Shown here: in pieces, positions 26,170 through 35,223 of the stretch
Layout of the letters: each line of letters opens with the position of its first letter
Position numbering within the stretch: the stretch's first letter is position 1
Assembly: GCA_964344305.1 (NCBI GenBank)
Contig: CAYFMT010000002.1
Span: 152,680 to 216,679 of the forward strand
DNA: 64,000 bases
Reading direction: 5' to 3'
From: JABMOV01 sp964344305
GTDB lineage: Bacteria; Fidelibacterota; Marinisomatia; Marinisomatales; JABMOV01
Notes under the pieces: generated by a model
Told to the model about the DNA's origin: nothing
The model's input: the letters and a program-made list of their open reading frames with translations, nothing else
Databases searched by the model: none
Program-made: the position numbers and the translations under genes

Positions 26170-27029
26170 GGCGAATGTGTAGGTGGGGTTGGCATCCCTG
26201 CTCTTATCCAGCAGGTTAACCAGACAGATGCTACCCGTGTTGCAGCAAGGTTTAGTCGATCATGGGCCACATCACCTGACGATGTGTAAAGCATTTTGAT
26301 ATATCGAGGTATAAAAGAGCCATCTTCATAGGATGCAATAGTATCACACTGTGAGGGAGTAAGTCCTTCCCTCGCTTTGGTATCAGCTGTAAGTAATCGC
26401 TCATGGACCTTGTAGGATTCCAGGATCAGAAGGAACATTTCGTCCAGTATTTCTGAATATACGGATACAGGATGTCGAACCTGGATTGCATCGATGTATT
26501 GGTCCACCATCTGGGATTCCCAGCGATAATGAACGCCCTTATTGCCTGTTAATTGTCCGTTATAATTTTCTACCGTATGAAGTGGCATATGGATATCCGC
26601 AATGTAGTGACCCAGTGCGGCCATGAGAATGATGGAATCCTCCCATTGGTTATCCTTGAGCAATTGAGTGAGGCTATCTGCTGTAGATAGAATATGCCAC
26701 GGTGCAATTCCCCAGGATTTCAGGGATTCAGGACCAAACCTGTTTATGGCAGATTGATAGTCTGTTTGTGCACGCTGAAATGGATACGTATCGTATAAAT
26801 CAATATCAATGTAGTGTCGATACCCCTCCTTGGGGTCTGACTTTCTCCAGATATCTGGATCCGGAGCATGAGCCGCCAGAGAATCCTGAATGGAATATAT
26901 ATAGTCACCGAAGGGGCCGGAAACAGACCCTGCTGCTGCACGGTTTATCCGTCGATGTGTTTCAAAGCCCCAGCCCTGGAGAAGACTCCCCAGGGTCAGG
27001 GCCAAAATGATCAAGCGGGAAAGCCCCAT
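26166..27029 (-). CDS. Secreted S1/P1 nuclease or zinc-dependent phospholipase C-like hydrolase
   Basis: The 287-residue protein has a signal peptide (hydrophobic residues about 4-17). The mature end follows in GWGFETHRRINRAA, where an N-terminal Trp and His are typical trinuclear-zinc ligands of this superfamily. Further metal-ligand motifs are DIDLYDTYPF and ALGHYIADIHMPLHTVENY, plus NKGVHYRWESQMVD. Members are S1/P1 nucleases or phospholipases C that act in the periplasm or outside the cell. Sequence alone does not choose between cleaving nucleic acid and phospholipid. It lies six bases after the small basic gene and overlaps xseA by four. Confidence 0.82.
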   Translation of the reverse strand: MGLSRLIILALTLGSLLQGWGFETHRRINRAAAGSVSGPFGDYIYSIQDSLAAHAPDPDIWRKSDPKEGYRHYIDIDLYDTYPFQRAQTDYQSAINRFGPESLKSWGIAPWHILSTADSLTQLLKDNQWEDSIILMAALGHYIADIHMPLHTVENYNGQLTGNKGVHYRWESQMVDQYIDAIQVRHPVSVYSEILDEMFLLILESYKVHERLLTADTKAREGLTPSQCDTIASYEDGSFIPRYIKMLYTSSGDVAHDRLNLAATRVASVWLTCWIRAGMPTPPTHSP

Positions 27030-27035
27030 GGCTTC

Positions 27036-27131
27036 CTACTTATTTTTTTTCTTATGACGATTTGCACGCAAGCGCTTTTTACGCTTGTGTGTATTCATCT
27101 TACGCCGTTTACGCTTTTTTCCGCAGGGCAT
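27036..27131 (-). CDS. bS22/mS38-like (AURKAIP1/COX24 domain) small basic protein
   Basis: This 31-residue protein is almost entirely Lys and Arg, beginning MPCGKKRKRRKMNTHKRKKR. The MPxGKKRKRxKxxTHKRKKR pattern is that of bacterial AURKAIP1/COX24-domain proteins. These are related to mitoribosomal mS38 and mycobacterial bS22 of the small ribosomal subunit. The ATG at 27129-27131 has an AGAGAGG ribosome binding site five bases upstream. It lies 40 bases after HU and six bases before the S1/P1-like gene. I infer a structural role in the ribosome. Confidence 0.85.
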   Translation of the reverse strand: MPCGKKRKRRKMNTHKRKKRLRANRHKKKNK

Positions 27132-27171
27132 AAAACCTCTCTTTTTCTCTTAGATGTATGGAATACCTGAT

Positions 27172-27459
27172 CTATTTGATCAGGGCGTCATTGACCCTTA
27201 AGCGCATGTGCTTTGAGGGCTTAAATGTTGGAACAAACCTCTCCGGTAAATGGATGGCTTCACCTGTTCCGGGGTTCCTGGCTTTTTTGGGCATTCTGTG
27301 TTTGACACCAAAGGTCCCAAATCCTCGTAATTCTACCCGTTCATTCTTTGCCAGGGATTCGGTTATCGTATCCATGATTCCATTCATGACCGCTTCAGTT
27401 TCAACTTTAGTTAATCCGATCATCGAGGATACATGATCTACAATATCCTGTTTTGTCAT
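27172..27459 (-). CDS. HU family DNA-binding protein
   Basis: HU-type proteins bend and compact DNA. The 95-residue protein starts MTKQDIVDHVSSMIGLTKVE and has GFGTFGVKHRMPKKARNPGT, the beta-arm with its conserved RNPxTGE, followed by IHLPERFVPTFKPSKHMR. The chosen ATG (27457-27459) is preceded by GGAGAG four bases away and overlaps the sppA stop by ATGA. A longer frame starting at 27540 would lie inside sppA and add 27 unrelated residues. HU and IHF subunits are hard to separate by eye; the length fits HU or an IHF-like paralogue. Confidence 0.94.
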   Translation of the reverse strand: MTKQDIVDHVSSMIGLTKVETEAVMNGIMDTITESLAKNERVELRGFGTFGVKHRMPKKARNPGTGEAIHLPERFVPTFKPSKHMRLRVNDALIK

Positions 27460-28340
27460 AGCTCTCTCCAATGCCAGCGATACGCCGGCTCTGCAATTGA
27501 CAGGGGCCAGATATTGGTTTTGGCTTCTTCTAAGAGCCAATCAAGCACCTGTGGTTTTTCTTTTTTTGGTTTGATCAATTTTGGTTTTCCAGGGATATCC
27601 CCAAGTTCAGCGGCTGCCATAACGGCATCATCAAGGGTTCCCAGACTGTCAATCAACCCCAGTTCAAGGGATTGTCGACCGGTGTAAATACGGCCATCTG
27701 CCAGCCGTTTCACATGATGAATATCCATCTTCCTGCCGGAGGAAACCGCTTCAACAAACTGCTCATGCATATCTGTGATGACTTCCTTAAAGTACTCCCG
27801 GTCTGCTTCTGTCACGTCACGTGTTGGTGAACCGGAATCTTTCAAGGATCCGCTTTTCACTGTCTCGAATTTCAGTCCTATTTTCTCCAAAAGATCGGTG
27901 GCAACAGGGTAATCCATGATCACACCAATGCTACCGGTAATGGATCCGGGATTTGCCATAATCATGGTGCTTCCCAGCGCACTGTAGTACCCACCTGATG
28001 CGGCCATGGATCCAACGGATACTACCACGGGGATTTCATCGTTCACATCCTTGACCTTTTCATAAATTTCCTGGGAAGGAGCCACAGCACCACCGGGACT
28101 GTTTATCCTTAGTACAATGGCCTTTACATCACCACGTGAGACCATTTCCTCCAGGTCGTTGTTTACAGGCCGCGAATCAAAAATAGGGCCTTCCAGTGTT
28201 ACAAGACCAACCTTGGGTCCCAGTGATAAACCATCAGATGGTGAGTTTCCAGTCCAGAGGCGAGAAACAAATATGAATAAAATGATGATGGCTACTGCAA
28301 TCCAAACCCATCGATTCACCGAGGAAGCCTGGCCTGTCAT
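27456..28340 (-). CDS. sppA: Signal peptide peptidase SppA
   Basis: SppA is a membrane-anchored serine protease that digests cleaved signal peptides. The 294-residue protein (start ATG at 28338-28340) has one N-terminal helix (about 10-27). It has LRINSPGGAVAPSQEIYE, the nucleophile Ser115 in SMAASGGYYSA, TGSIGVIMDYP, and the general base Lys167 in KSGSLKDSGSPTR. It is the short, single-domain form. The ATG shares one base with the stop of the upstream lytic transglycosylase gene. An in-frame start 24 codons upstream would lie inside that gene and is less likely. Confidence 0.94.
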   Translation of the reverse strand: MTGQASSVNRWVWIAVAIIILFIFVSRLWTGNSPSDGLSLGPKVGLVTLEGPIFDSRPVNNDLEEMVSRGDVKAIVLRINSPGGAVAPSQEIYEKVKDVNDEIPVVVSVGSMAASGGYYSALGSTMIMANPGSITGSIGVIMDYPVATDLLEKIGLKFETVKSGSLKDSGSPTRDVTEADREYFKEVITDMHEQFVEAVSSGRKMDIHHVKRLADGRIYTGRQSLELGLIDSLGTLDDAVMAAAELGDIPGKPKLIKPKKEKPQVLDWLLEEAKTNIWPLSIAEPAYRWHWREL

Positions 28341-29983
28341 TAACCTGCCTTTACCCAGAGTGTCAATTTTTGTCCCGGGAAAATATGCTGTCCATATTTC
28401 AACCCATTCCATCGACGAATCCGACTGGCGCGTGTATTATAATCTTCTGCAATATGCCCCAGTGTATCCCCCTTCTTCACGGTATAGACAACTTTATAAT
28501 GACCCGCTGGCCCATCCCCCTGATTCAAAGCAAAAGAGCCTTTCAATGGAATGGTCAGTTTTTGACCAATTTTTATTTTATGTCGATTTCGTATTTTATT
28601 GACAGCAGCTAGATCATGCACCGATACCCTGTATTTCTTGGCGATGGTCCAGAGGCTTTCCCCTTTCCGTACCGTATGGGTTGTGTATTGAGGTGCAAAC
28701 CGTTGATCCTCCGGCAACGCATTGAAATTTTCCGTGAATGTATCCATGCGTCCCGATGGTATTTTCAGATCGTATCCCTCATCTGCCGGCGTGGCGGATT
28801 GTCTCAATTCAGGATTGAGTTTTTGCAGTGTTTTTACAGAGACGCCTGCTGACCGTGCAAGAATGGCCAGATCAGCACTCTTCTCAAGAGTGACAGTTTC
28901 ATATTGCAGTGGGTTTGGTTTCGGGATTTTGAACCCATATTTATCAGGATTCTGTGCTATAATCGCTGCGGAAAGGTAATAAGGAATATAATTTCGTGTT
29001 TCCCTGGGAAGTGAATGGAGCTGCCAGAAATCTGTGGTTTGATGCAGTCTTGTGGCTCGTAATACCCGACCACTCCCAGAGTTGTAAGCTGCCAGAGCAA
29101 GGTACCAGTTATCGAATTCTTTGTACAGATCCTGGAGATATTCACAGGCTGCCCGGGTGGCTTTTTCCGGATCCCGTCTTTCATCCACATACCAGGTTCT
29201 CTTCAACCCATAGTTTTTTCCAGTAGAGTACACAAATTGCCACATCCCTGATGCATTCGCCCTCGAGTAAGCCTTGGGATTAAATCCCGACTCAATCATG
29301 GCAAGAAAAACCAGTTCCTCAGGCAACTCATATTCACGGAGAATCTCTTTCAGCATTTCACCGTATTCGGCATATCGCTCCATCCAGATAACAAACTGCT
29401 TTTTCCCTTTGTTCTGGAAAAACTTGATGTATTGTTCAACTCTTGGATTGATGACCAGTGGGATATGACCATCCCTGTCATCCACTACTGTGAATTTGGA
29501 ATTCCCCATTTCTACTTCCATGGGTTCCATGAATTCTGTCACTTCACGCCGTAACTGTTCAGCTGTGAACGGAACTTCCGTTTTTTCAAGGGTGTGAAGC
29601 TGGTGTGTGTATACATGGATCAATGTGGTTTCGAATCGGGCAAATTCTTCCAGGTCATCTTCAGTCATTTCCCCAAACTGATCAGCTTCGGTGAGGAGTT
29701 CGAAAATCCTATCCAGATTGTAGATGACCTCCAGTGTATCGTGATGTACATCCGAAACGATGGCATCAGAAAGGTAAACTTTCACGTCACGCAGCAATTG
29801 AGGAAGCCTGTTGGTAGATTCGGGGCTTCCATTGCCATTCTGGTACCCGTTGGCGTGCGGCTCCTGAGCCATGGATTTTTCCGGCTCGGACCCGGGTTTT
29901 GAACCACGTTTCCAGCGTGTATCTGCCTGAAGTGATCCCAGAATTAAACTGAGTGTCAGAATTCCTGTAAGTATTCGTATCAT
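28340..29983 (-). CDS. Membrane-bound lytic murein transglycosylase D-like protein with LysM repeats
   Basis: The 547-residue secreted protein has a signal peptide (residues 1-20). After a helical region its transglycosylase SLT domain carries the catalytic Glu231 in FLAMIESGFNPKAYSR, then ASGMWQF and LAAYNSGSGRV. The C-terminus has a degenerate LysM near residues 345-395. Two clear LysM domains follow, at THTVRKGESLWTIAKKYRVS and YTVKKGDTLGHIAEDYNTRA. MltD-type enzymes cleave peptidoglycan glycan strands to 1,6-anhydro ends, and LysM binds the glycan. It begins a run into sppA, HU and the small basic gene. Confidence 0.93.
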   Translation of the reverse strand: MIRILTGILTLSLILGSLQADTRWKRGSKPGSEPEKSMAQEPHANGYQNGNGSPESTNRLPQLLRDVKVYLSDAIVSDVHHDTLEVIYNLDRIFELLTEADQFGEMTEDDLEEFARFETTLIHVYTHQLHTLEKTEVPFTAEQLRREVTEFMEPMEVEMGNSKFTVVDDRDGHIPLVINPRVEQYIKFFQNKGKKQFVIWMERYAEYGEMLKEILREYELPEELVFLAMIESGFNPKAYSRANASGMWQFVYSTGKNYGLKRTWYVDERRDPEKATRAACEYLQDLYKEFDNWYLALAAYNSGSGRVLRATRLHQTTDFWQLHSLPRETRNYIPYYLSAAIIAQNPDKYGFKIPKPNPLQYETVTLEKSADLAILARSAGVSVKTLQKLNPELRQSATPADEGYDLKIPSGRMDTFTENFNALPEDQRFAPQYTTHTVRKGESLWTIAKKYRVSVHDLAAVNKIRNRHKIKIGQKLTIPLKGSFALNQGDGPAGHYKVVYTVKKGDTLGHIAEDYNTRASRIRRWNGLKYGQHIFPGQKLTLWVKAG

Positions 29984-30088
29984 AAAGTATTTAAAGCCTT
30001 TGTATAAAGCGGGGCGAAGTTAGGTTTCTGCCAGAGGGCAGTCAAGTTCTTTCACGAGGGAATTTTTGGATGGGTACCCCATCACTTT

Positions 30089-30562
30089 TTACGAATCCAG
30101 TGATTGAATCCTTTTAATGATGGAACTGGTGCTGTATCCGGGCTTGAGAGCGATCTGCTCAACGCGCCCTCCCCAGGATAACACTTCTTCGGCGCCGGCA
30201 ATTTCTTCCTCGGAATAGTCGTTGCCTTTTACCAGAATATGTGGGCGGAGTTCCTGAATAAGTTCGCGAGGTGTCTCTTCGTCAAACATCACCACAAGAT
30301 CCACGGTAGTCAGCGCTTCCAGTATGGCGGCGCGATCGTTTTCAGGGATAATGGGGCGTGATTTTCCTTTCAAATTCTGGACCGATGCATCCGTGTTCAA
30401 TCCCACAACCAGCTTTTGTCCAAATGATTTGCATCGGTTCAGGTTATGGATATGACCTGCATGTAGAATATCAAAACACCCATTAGTAAATACGATAGTT
30501 TCACCTGATTCACGCCACTTCAGGCATTGGGCTATTGCTTGGTTTCGATCAAGTATTGCCAT
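30089..30562 (-). CDS. D-glycero-beta-D-manno-heptose 1-phosphate adenylyltransferase (HldE C-terminal/RfaE2 type)
   Basis: This nucleotidyltransferase makes ADP-D-glycero-beta-D-manno-heptose for the lipopolysaccharide inner core. The 157-residue protein has VFTNGCFDILHAGHIHNL with the HxGH motif at residues 34-37. Next comes VVGLNTDASVQNLKGKSRPI, and then PGYSTSSIIKRI, the ISSTxI-like end. It is the stand-alone adenylyltransferase half, with no kinase domain in the window. It lies three bases after the DUF2851 gene. It indicates a heptose-containing outer-membrane glycolipid. Confidence 0.93.
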   Translation of the reverse strand: MAILDRNQAIAQCLKWRESGETIVFTNGCFDILHAGHIHNLNRCKSFGQKLVVGLNTDASVQNLKGKSRPIIPENDRAAILEALTTVDLVVMFDEETPRELIQELRPHILVKGNDYSEEEIAGAEEVLSWGGRVEQIALKPGYSTSSIIKRIQSLDS

Positions 30563-30565
30563 GGG

Positions 30566-31633
30566 CTACCTCAGTGAGCAAGCATCACATAATGCTGGTT
30601 TACAATATCGATTCTGGTACTCTATCAATCCCTGCTGGACCCAGAACAATGAAAGCAAATCATTGGGGATGTATCTGGAAAACTGTTTCCCTATCCTGCC
30701 ATAAACATAGGGCAGTTTAAGGGTCATCCAGTCATCCAAATGATGGTGATAGGCACTCATTCCCTGGGATTTTCCGAAATAAGGAAGGATACAATTTCCC
30801 AAAAGTTCGGTCCTAAGACCAGCTGGAAAGTTCTTATTCATGAATTCCATGACCTGATCCTTTTGCCATCCATGATAACTCATCCTCGATACCAGGTAGA
30901 TGAAACTGACAAACAATGGAATCCGCTTTTTATGGCGTGCATTGGGGCGGATGCCGGCTCTGGACCAGCGAACCTCCATGGATTGATACATCGTGTCAAT
31001 CTTTTTTTGTAGCAGGTCAGTCGAAGTATCTTTATGACATTCGTCTTTCAATACGTTCCATATCTGAAGAAAACCTTGTTCATTACCCTTTGTGCCAAAA
31101 ATTCCACAGGATGTTTCAACCATACGACCTTCACTCATATCCCTGTCATACTGCGCCAGTTTTTTCTGCCACCTGTAAGTAGCCAAAGGTAAAAGTATTT
31201 CAAGAATTGTATTCGGTTGTTTGGAAATAGTGCATTGTATTTTAGAATAAGCAGGGATTGTCAAAACGACGTGTGGTATATTCGGTTGTCTGTTCTTCCT
31301 CCTGAACGGTCCAACCACATGGAGGATGACATTTTGGTAATTAGGATCATTCTCATGCCCATGATGATACCAGCCCGATGGCGTTTTATGGCACTCAATA
31401 TCCCCATGATGGATCTGTCCGTTCATATACAAAATGGCCTGCTTAAAGTCTGGACCGTCATAGGTATTCAGTGAACCGGGGTCAATGATAAGGATTGCAT
31501 TTCCATCTGAGTCCATGACCCTATCACCCATTCTTATATTTTTCCATCCTTGGATAATGTCCCATTCCCTTATATCTGAAATATAGGAATACTTATATAA
31601 AAAATCTGGAGAAGGGTAATTATTGCTCTGCAC
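30566..31633 (-). CDS. DUF2851 family protein
   Basis: The 355-residue protein matches the DUF2851 pattern known from Bacteroidota and relatives. It has LIIDPGSLNTYDGPDFKQA, then HHGDIECHKTPSGWYHHGHE, then NYQNVILHVVG. No catalytic motif, signal peptide or membrane helix is visible and the function is unknown. Its start overlaps plsC by 14 bases and it lies three bases before the heptose adenylyltransferase, suggesting a shared envelope-related transcript from serS onward. Confidence 0.82.
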   Translation of the reverse strand: MQSNNYPSPDFLYKYSYISDIREWDIIQGWKNIRMGDRVMDSDGNAILIIDPGSLNTYDGPDFKQAILYMNGQIHHGDIECHKTPSGWYHHGHENDPNYQNVILHVVGPFRRKNRQPNIPHVVLTIPAYSKIQCTISKQPNTILEILLPLATYRWQKKLAQYDRDMSEGRMVETSCGIFGTKGNEQGFLQIWNVLKDECHKDTSTDLLQKKIDTMYQSMEVRWSRAGIRPNARHKKRIPLFVSFIYLVSRMSYHGWQKDQVMEFMNKNFPAGLRTELLGNCILPYFGKSQGMSAYHHHLDDWMTLKLPYVYGRIGKQFSRYIPNDLLSLFWVQQGLIEYQNRYCKPALCDACSLR

Positions 31634-32336
31634 GGCATTCTTCCTTTAGGGCGATAACTGCATTTCTCACTTGCTCAACAAGCATGTTGCGGTCTTTGTA
31701 CTCCAATTCGCTAGTGTTAATGGGTTTTCCAATCCGCAGTTCAATAGGTCTTGGCGCAACGGTCCATGTTCCTTTTGTGACAACTTCGGCTGTACCGCAG
31801 ATAGCCATGGGTACAATGGGAATCCCCGTCTCTATGCCCAAAAGAAGTCCACCTTTCTTAAAAGCATGGATCTTTCCATCAAGGGAACGGGTTCCCTCAG
31901 GAAATAATAGAATGGATCGGGGATTTTCATCGAGACTTTTTCGAGCATCTGCCAAAGATTGTCGAGCTTTCTCATGGTTTTTCCGATGAACAAAGATATG
32001 TTTCCCTGCCCGCATGGCCCAGCCGAAAACAGGAATTTTTCGCAACTCGATTTTTGCAATGGAAACCATCTGGTATTGTAGACCGGCAAACGCCAGTGGA
32101 ATATCGAACCCTGATTCGTGATTTCCTGCAAAAATGTAGTGACCGTCTTTATCCAGGTTCTCTAATCCTATCACTTGATAGGGTACACCGGACACAAACA
32201 GGATGATTTTGGACCAGGTCTGCGCTACCCAGCTCATGAATTTTCCTCTGTGTTCAAAGATGGATACAATCAGTCCCAATGTCCCAAGGATAAGGGTCCA
32301 CACCACAAGATTCAACATGAGCCAGACAAGACGCAT
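31620..32336 (-). CDS. plsC: 1-acyl-sn-glycerol-3-phosphate acyltransferase (PlsC-like)
   Basis: PlsC acylates lysophosphatidic acid to phosphatidic acid in phospholipid synthesis. The 238-residue protein has an N-terminal membrane helix (about 5-27). The HX4D catalytic motif is in GNHESGFDIP (His73, Asp78). It also has the acceptor motif LFPEGTRSLDG, IPIVPMAICGTAEV and the C-terminal IGKPINTSELEYKD. Its start shares one base with the serS stop (TGATG), and its end overlaps the DUF2851 start. Confidence 0.92.
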   Translation of the reverse strand: MRLVWLMLNLVVWTLILGTLGLIVSIFEHRGKFMSWVAQTWSKIILFVSGVPYQVIGLENLDKDGHYIFAGNHESGFDIPLAFAGLQYQMVSIAKIELRKIPVFGWAMRAGKHIFVHRKNHEKARQSLADARKSLDENPRSILLFPEGTRSLDGKIHAFKKGGLLLGIETGIPIVPMAICGTAEVVTKGTWTVAPRPIELRIGKPINTSELEYKDRNMLVEQVRNAVIALKEECRAEQ

Positions 32337-33604
32337 CAGGAAATAAGTTCCTTGCCCAGGTATGATTGAAGTGGCTTGGGAATGCGTATCTGCCCATCCT
32401 CTGTCTGGTATGTTTCCAGGAGTGCCACCAGCAGTCTAGGTGTGGCCACTCCGGATCCATTCAGCGTATGAACAAATTCTACTTTTTTTGTATCCTCACG
32501 TCGGAACCGAATATTTCCCCTTCGCGCCTGAAAATCTTCAAAGTTGCTGCAGGAAGATACCTCTAACCATTTTTGTTCTCCTGGAGCCCAGACTTCCAGG
32601 TCATAGCATTTTGCTGCAGAGAAACTGAGGTCCCCGGTGCAAAGTTCAATCACACGGTAATGCAATCCCAGGGATTGCAGGATGGTCTCAGCCTGAACTG
32701 CCAATGATTCAAGTTCTGAATAAGAATCCTCCGGTTTAACGAATTTCACCAGTTCTACTTTGTTGAATTGATGAAGGCGGAGAAAGCCACGTGTGTCCTT
32801 GCCATAGGAACCTGCTTCACGTCGAAAACAGGCGGAATAGGCTGTATAATATTTGGGCAATTCGCTTTCGGATAATATCTCATCCCGGTGGATATTTGTC
32901 ACGGGTACTTCCGCTGTAGGAATGAGGTATAGTTCATCCTCATTTATGAGGTACATGTCTTCTGCGAATTTCGGTAGCTGTCCCGTGGTTTGCATGGACT
33001 CATACCGTGCAGCAAACGGTGGAAATATCTCTGTATAGCCGTGCGTATCAATGTGGACGTCCAGCATGTAGTTGATGAGGGCACGTTCAAGTTTAGCACC
33101 CACACCTGTATACAATGGAAATCCAGACCCGGATATTTTTGCCCCTCTAGAAAAGTCGAACAACCCAAGTTTCTCGCCCAGATTCAAATGGTTATCCGGT
33201 ACAAATTCGAACCCTGGTTTTTCACCCCAATCACGGATGTGAGCATTATCCTGCTCATCCTTCCCAATGGGTACAGTTTTGTGGGGTATGTTTGGCGTGG
33301 AAAGGAGGAGATCATCCAGATCTTTTTGAACGGAACCTAGTTCTTCCTCAAGCTGCTTTATCTTTTTCGCAACGGCTTGCATGGCGTTAATGGCATCCCT
33401 GGCATCTTCGCCTTTCCGTTTTGCAACGCCAATAGCCTCTGATGCCCTGTTCCGTTCAGTACGAAGATCATTCAATTCTGTCAAACAGGTCCTGGATTTT
33501 CCATCCAGTTCCAAAATCTTCTGGATGCTGTTTTGTCCATCCTTTGCGTCAATACCCTGTTGAAATCTTTCCGGATTCTGTCGTATGTCTTTTATGGATA
33601 ACAC
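32336..33604 (-). CDS. serS: Seryl-tRNA synthetase
   Basis: SerS charges tRNA-Ser. The 422-residue class II synthetase has an N-terminal coiled-coil arm (about 28-105) that grips the tRNA. Motif 2 is YSACFRREAGSYGKDTRGFL, and motif 3 near the C-terminus is GSGVATPRLLVALLETYQ. LSTPNIPHKTVPIG marks the start of the catalytic domain, and length is normal. It is the first gene of a minus-strand run into plsC. The spacer upstream of it holds low-complexity repeat copy B. Confidence 0.97.
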   Translation of the reverse strand: MLSIKDIRQNPERFQQGIDAKDGQNSIQKILELDGKSRTCLTELNDLRTERNRASEAIGVAKRKGEDARDAINAMQAVAKKIKQLEEELGSVQKDLDDLLLSTPNIPHKTVPIGKDEQDNAHIRDWGEKPGFEFVPDNHLNLGEKLGLFDFSRGAKISGSGFPLYTGVGAKLERALINYMLDVHIDTHGYTEIFPPFAARYESMQTTGQLPKFAEDMYLINEDELYLIPTAEVPVTNIHRDEILSESELPKYYTAYSACFRREAGSYGKDTRGFLRLHQFNKVELVKFVKPEDSYSELESLAVQAETILQSLGLHYRVIELCTGDLSFSAAKCYDLEVWAPGEQKWLEVSSCSNFEDFQARRGNIRFRREDTKKVEFVHTLNGSGVATPRLLVALLETYQTEDGQIRIPKPLQSYLGKELIS

Positions 33605-33624
33605 AATTTTTCCTGATTATTTGA

Positions 33625-33822
33625 GAGGAGAAAATAGGGCGGGTAGAAAGAAGGATGAAGGAAGAAGTTTGAAGGAATAAGTGTGAAGGTGTTAAAGTGT
33701 TAATGTGTTAGAGTGTTAGAGTGTTAAGGTGTTCAGGCGTTGTCGAGTTATAGATATTGGAAGACAGTGTACAAAGGATATTCAAACTTTATCATTCATA
33801 ATTCAAAATTTATAATTTCAAA
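33625..33822. repeat. Low-complexity intergenic repeat, copy B
   Basis: This 198-base spacer upstream of serS reads on the plus strand as GAAGGATGAAGGAAGAAG-type purine units. Then come five or six GTGTTA(A/G)-type units (33687-33732), a linker, and finally AT-rich ATTCATAATTCAAAATTTAT-like sequence. It shares the exact 19-mer at 33687-33705 with copy A at 23.7 kb, and the same zone order. It must contain or flank the serS promoter on the minus strand. I see no open reading frame of note. Confidence 0.7.
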
Positions 33823-35223
33823 TCATCGTCCCTGTCCAGAGAACATGACCCAAGCAGTGCTGAACATGATTTTCATATCCAGGCTGAAGCTGATATTCTC
33901 TATATAATAAAAATCATATTTCAGTTTCTGGCGGACATCTTCAATATCCTGGTCATAAGGATGCTTGATCTGTGCCCAACCGGAAATCCCTGGTTTTACG
34001 TTGAGTCGTCGGTGATAAAAGGGGAATTCATTCATGAGTTTATCCACAAAGAAAGGTCTCTCTGGACGTGGTCCAATGAGGCTCATATCCCCTCGTATTA
34101 CATTCACCAATTGTGGAATCTCATCCAATCGAAAACGACGAAGCCATTTCCCTACTGTTGTAATTCTGTCATCGTCTTCTCCTGCCCAGACTGGGCCTGT
34201 ATGCTGTTCTGCATCTTGACGCATGGATCTGAATTTGCAGATATTGAATGGTTTTCCGTGAAATCCGGAACGCTCCTGGCGATAAATAATAGGTCCCCTG
34301 GAGTCAATACGGATGATAAGTGCAAGAACAGCCCAAAGAGGTATGGCAATGATGAAAAGTGGAATACTGATGGCAAGATCGATGATCCGTTTAATATAAT
34401 TCACATAAATGGTATGAAGATTCAGGTCCAGTTCCATGAGTGGAAGTCCGGCAATCTGCTGGGTGCGAGCCAGGCCACTTATGACCTCATACAAATCAGG
34501 TAAAACCTTTATAGTAACAGGAGAACCATTGATTTTCGTCACCGTATTCATAATGCGAGTATGTTCAGGATGCAAAAGCGCCAGAACCACATCTGACACA
34601 TTGTTCTCCGCAATGATTTCGTGGATACTATCCTCATTTCCCAAAACCGGGAAGCGCGTTGTATTCTCTATGTCCGGTTCATCATCTGCATGGATAAACC
34701 CAACCACATCGTATCCCTGCTGGTGGTGGGAATCCAGGATGGATGCGGCACGTTGACCACGATCGTTGTGACCAATAATGAGAGTGCGTTCCCTGCCGAT
34801 TCCCTGCCGCAACAGGTATTTCTGATACCCGCGGATCATCAATCGTGCCAGAGACGCAATCCCTGCAAAGATAAGCCAGTACTTGATCAATCCCCTGGGG
34901 GAAACTGGCAGCATGATGAGCCGAATGCCTTCAACAAAAACAAGAATAACGATGGTGATAAACGTGATCTGTAAAAAGGTTTTCAACTCATGAATTCTAC
35001 TGACAGTGAATTCTCCCTTGTACAGCCCTGCAATGGCAAACATGATAATCCAGATAAGTTGAATCAAAAGAAAAATCAGGATGGGTCCTATCCCATTCTG
35101 GATACGAGGATAGATGATTTCATGGAAGGCAATCCATCCTGCTCCAGCATCCAGAGCCAGAATGAACCAGCTGAAAAACCAGACGGGGAACTTGATCCTA
35201 AATAAATGCAGGGTACGTGACAT
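33823..35223 (-). CDS. Undecaprenyl-phosphate sugar-1-phosphate transferase (polyprenyl PNPT, WbaP/WcaJ type)
   Basis: This enzyme starts assembly of a surface-glycan repeat unit by moving a sugar-1-phosphate from a nucleotide sugar to undecaprenyl phosphate. The 466-residue protein has four to five N-terminal membrane helices and a Rossmann-like CoA_binding_3 domain (about 145-260). A further membrane segment near 280-305 leads into the catalytic bacterial sugar transferase domain: FNICKFRSMRQDAEQ, LRRFRLDEIPQLVNVIRGDM, SLIGPRPERP and RLNVKPGISGWAQI. The sugar (Glc, Gal or an amino sugar) cannot be fixed from sequence. It stands apart from the rest of the glycan genes, beyond the plus-strand fusion gene. 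Confidence 0.92.
   Translation of the reverse strand: MSRTLHLFRIKFPVWFFSWFILALDAGAGWIAFHEIIYPRIQNGIGPILIFLLIQLIWIIMFAIAGLYKGEFTVSRIHELKTFLQITFITIVILVFVEGIRLIMLPVSPRGLIKYWLIFAGIASLARLMIRGYQKYLLRQGIGRERTLIIGHNDRGQRAASILDSHHQQGYDVVGFIHADDEPDIENTTRFPVLGNEDSIHEIIAENNVSDVVLALLHPEHTRIMNTVTKINGSPVTIKVLPDLYEVISGLARTQQIAGLPLMELDLNLHTIYVNYIKRIIDLAISIPLFIIAIPLWAVLALIIRIDSRGPIIYRQERSGFHGKPFNICKFRSMRQDAEQHTGPVWAGEDDDRITTVGKWLRRFRLDEIPQLVNVIRGDMSLIGPRPERPFFVDKLMNEFPFYHRRLNVKPGISGWAQIKHPYDQDIEDVRQKLKYDFYYIENISFSLDMKIMFSTAWVMFSGQGR

Noticed and set aside
27460..27540. A longer N-terminus for the HU protein
   Set aside because: It lies inside sppA, and the internal ATG has a strong GGAGAG ribosome binding site and the normal HU start.
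30028..30041. Small hairpin CTGCC-AGAG-GGCAG between the heptose adenylyltransferase and lytic transglycosylase genes
   Set aside because: The stem is only five base pairs and no T-tract follows on the minus strand, so I do not call a terminator.
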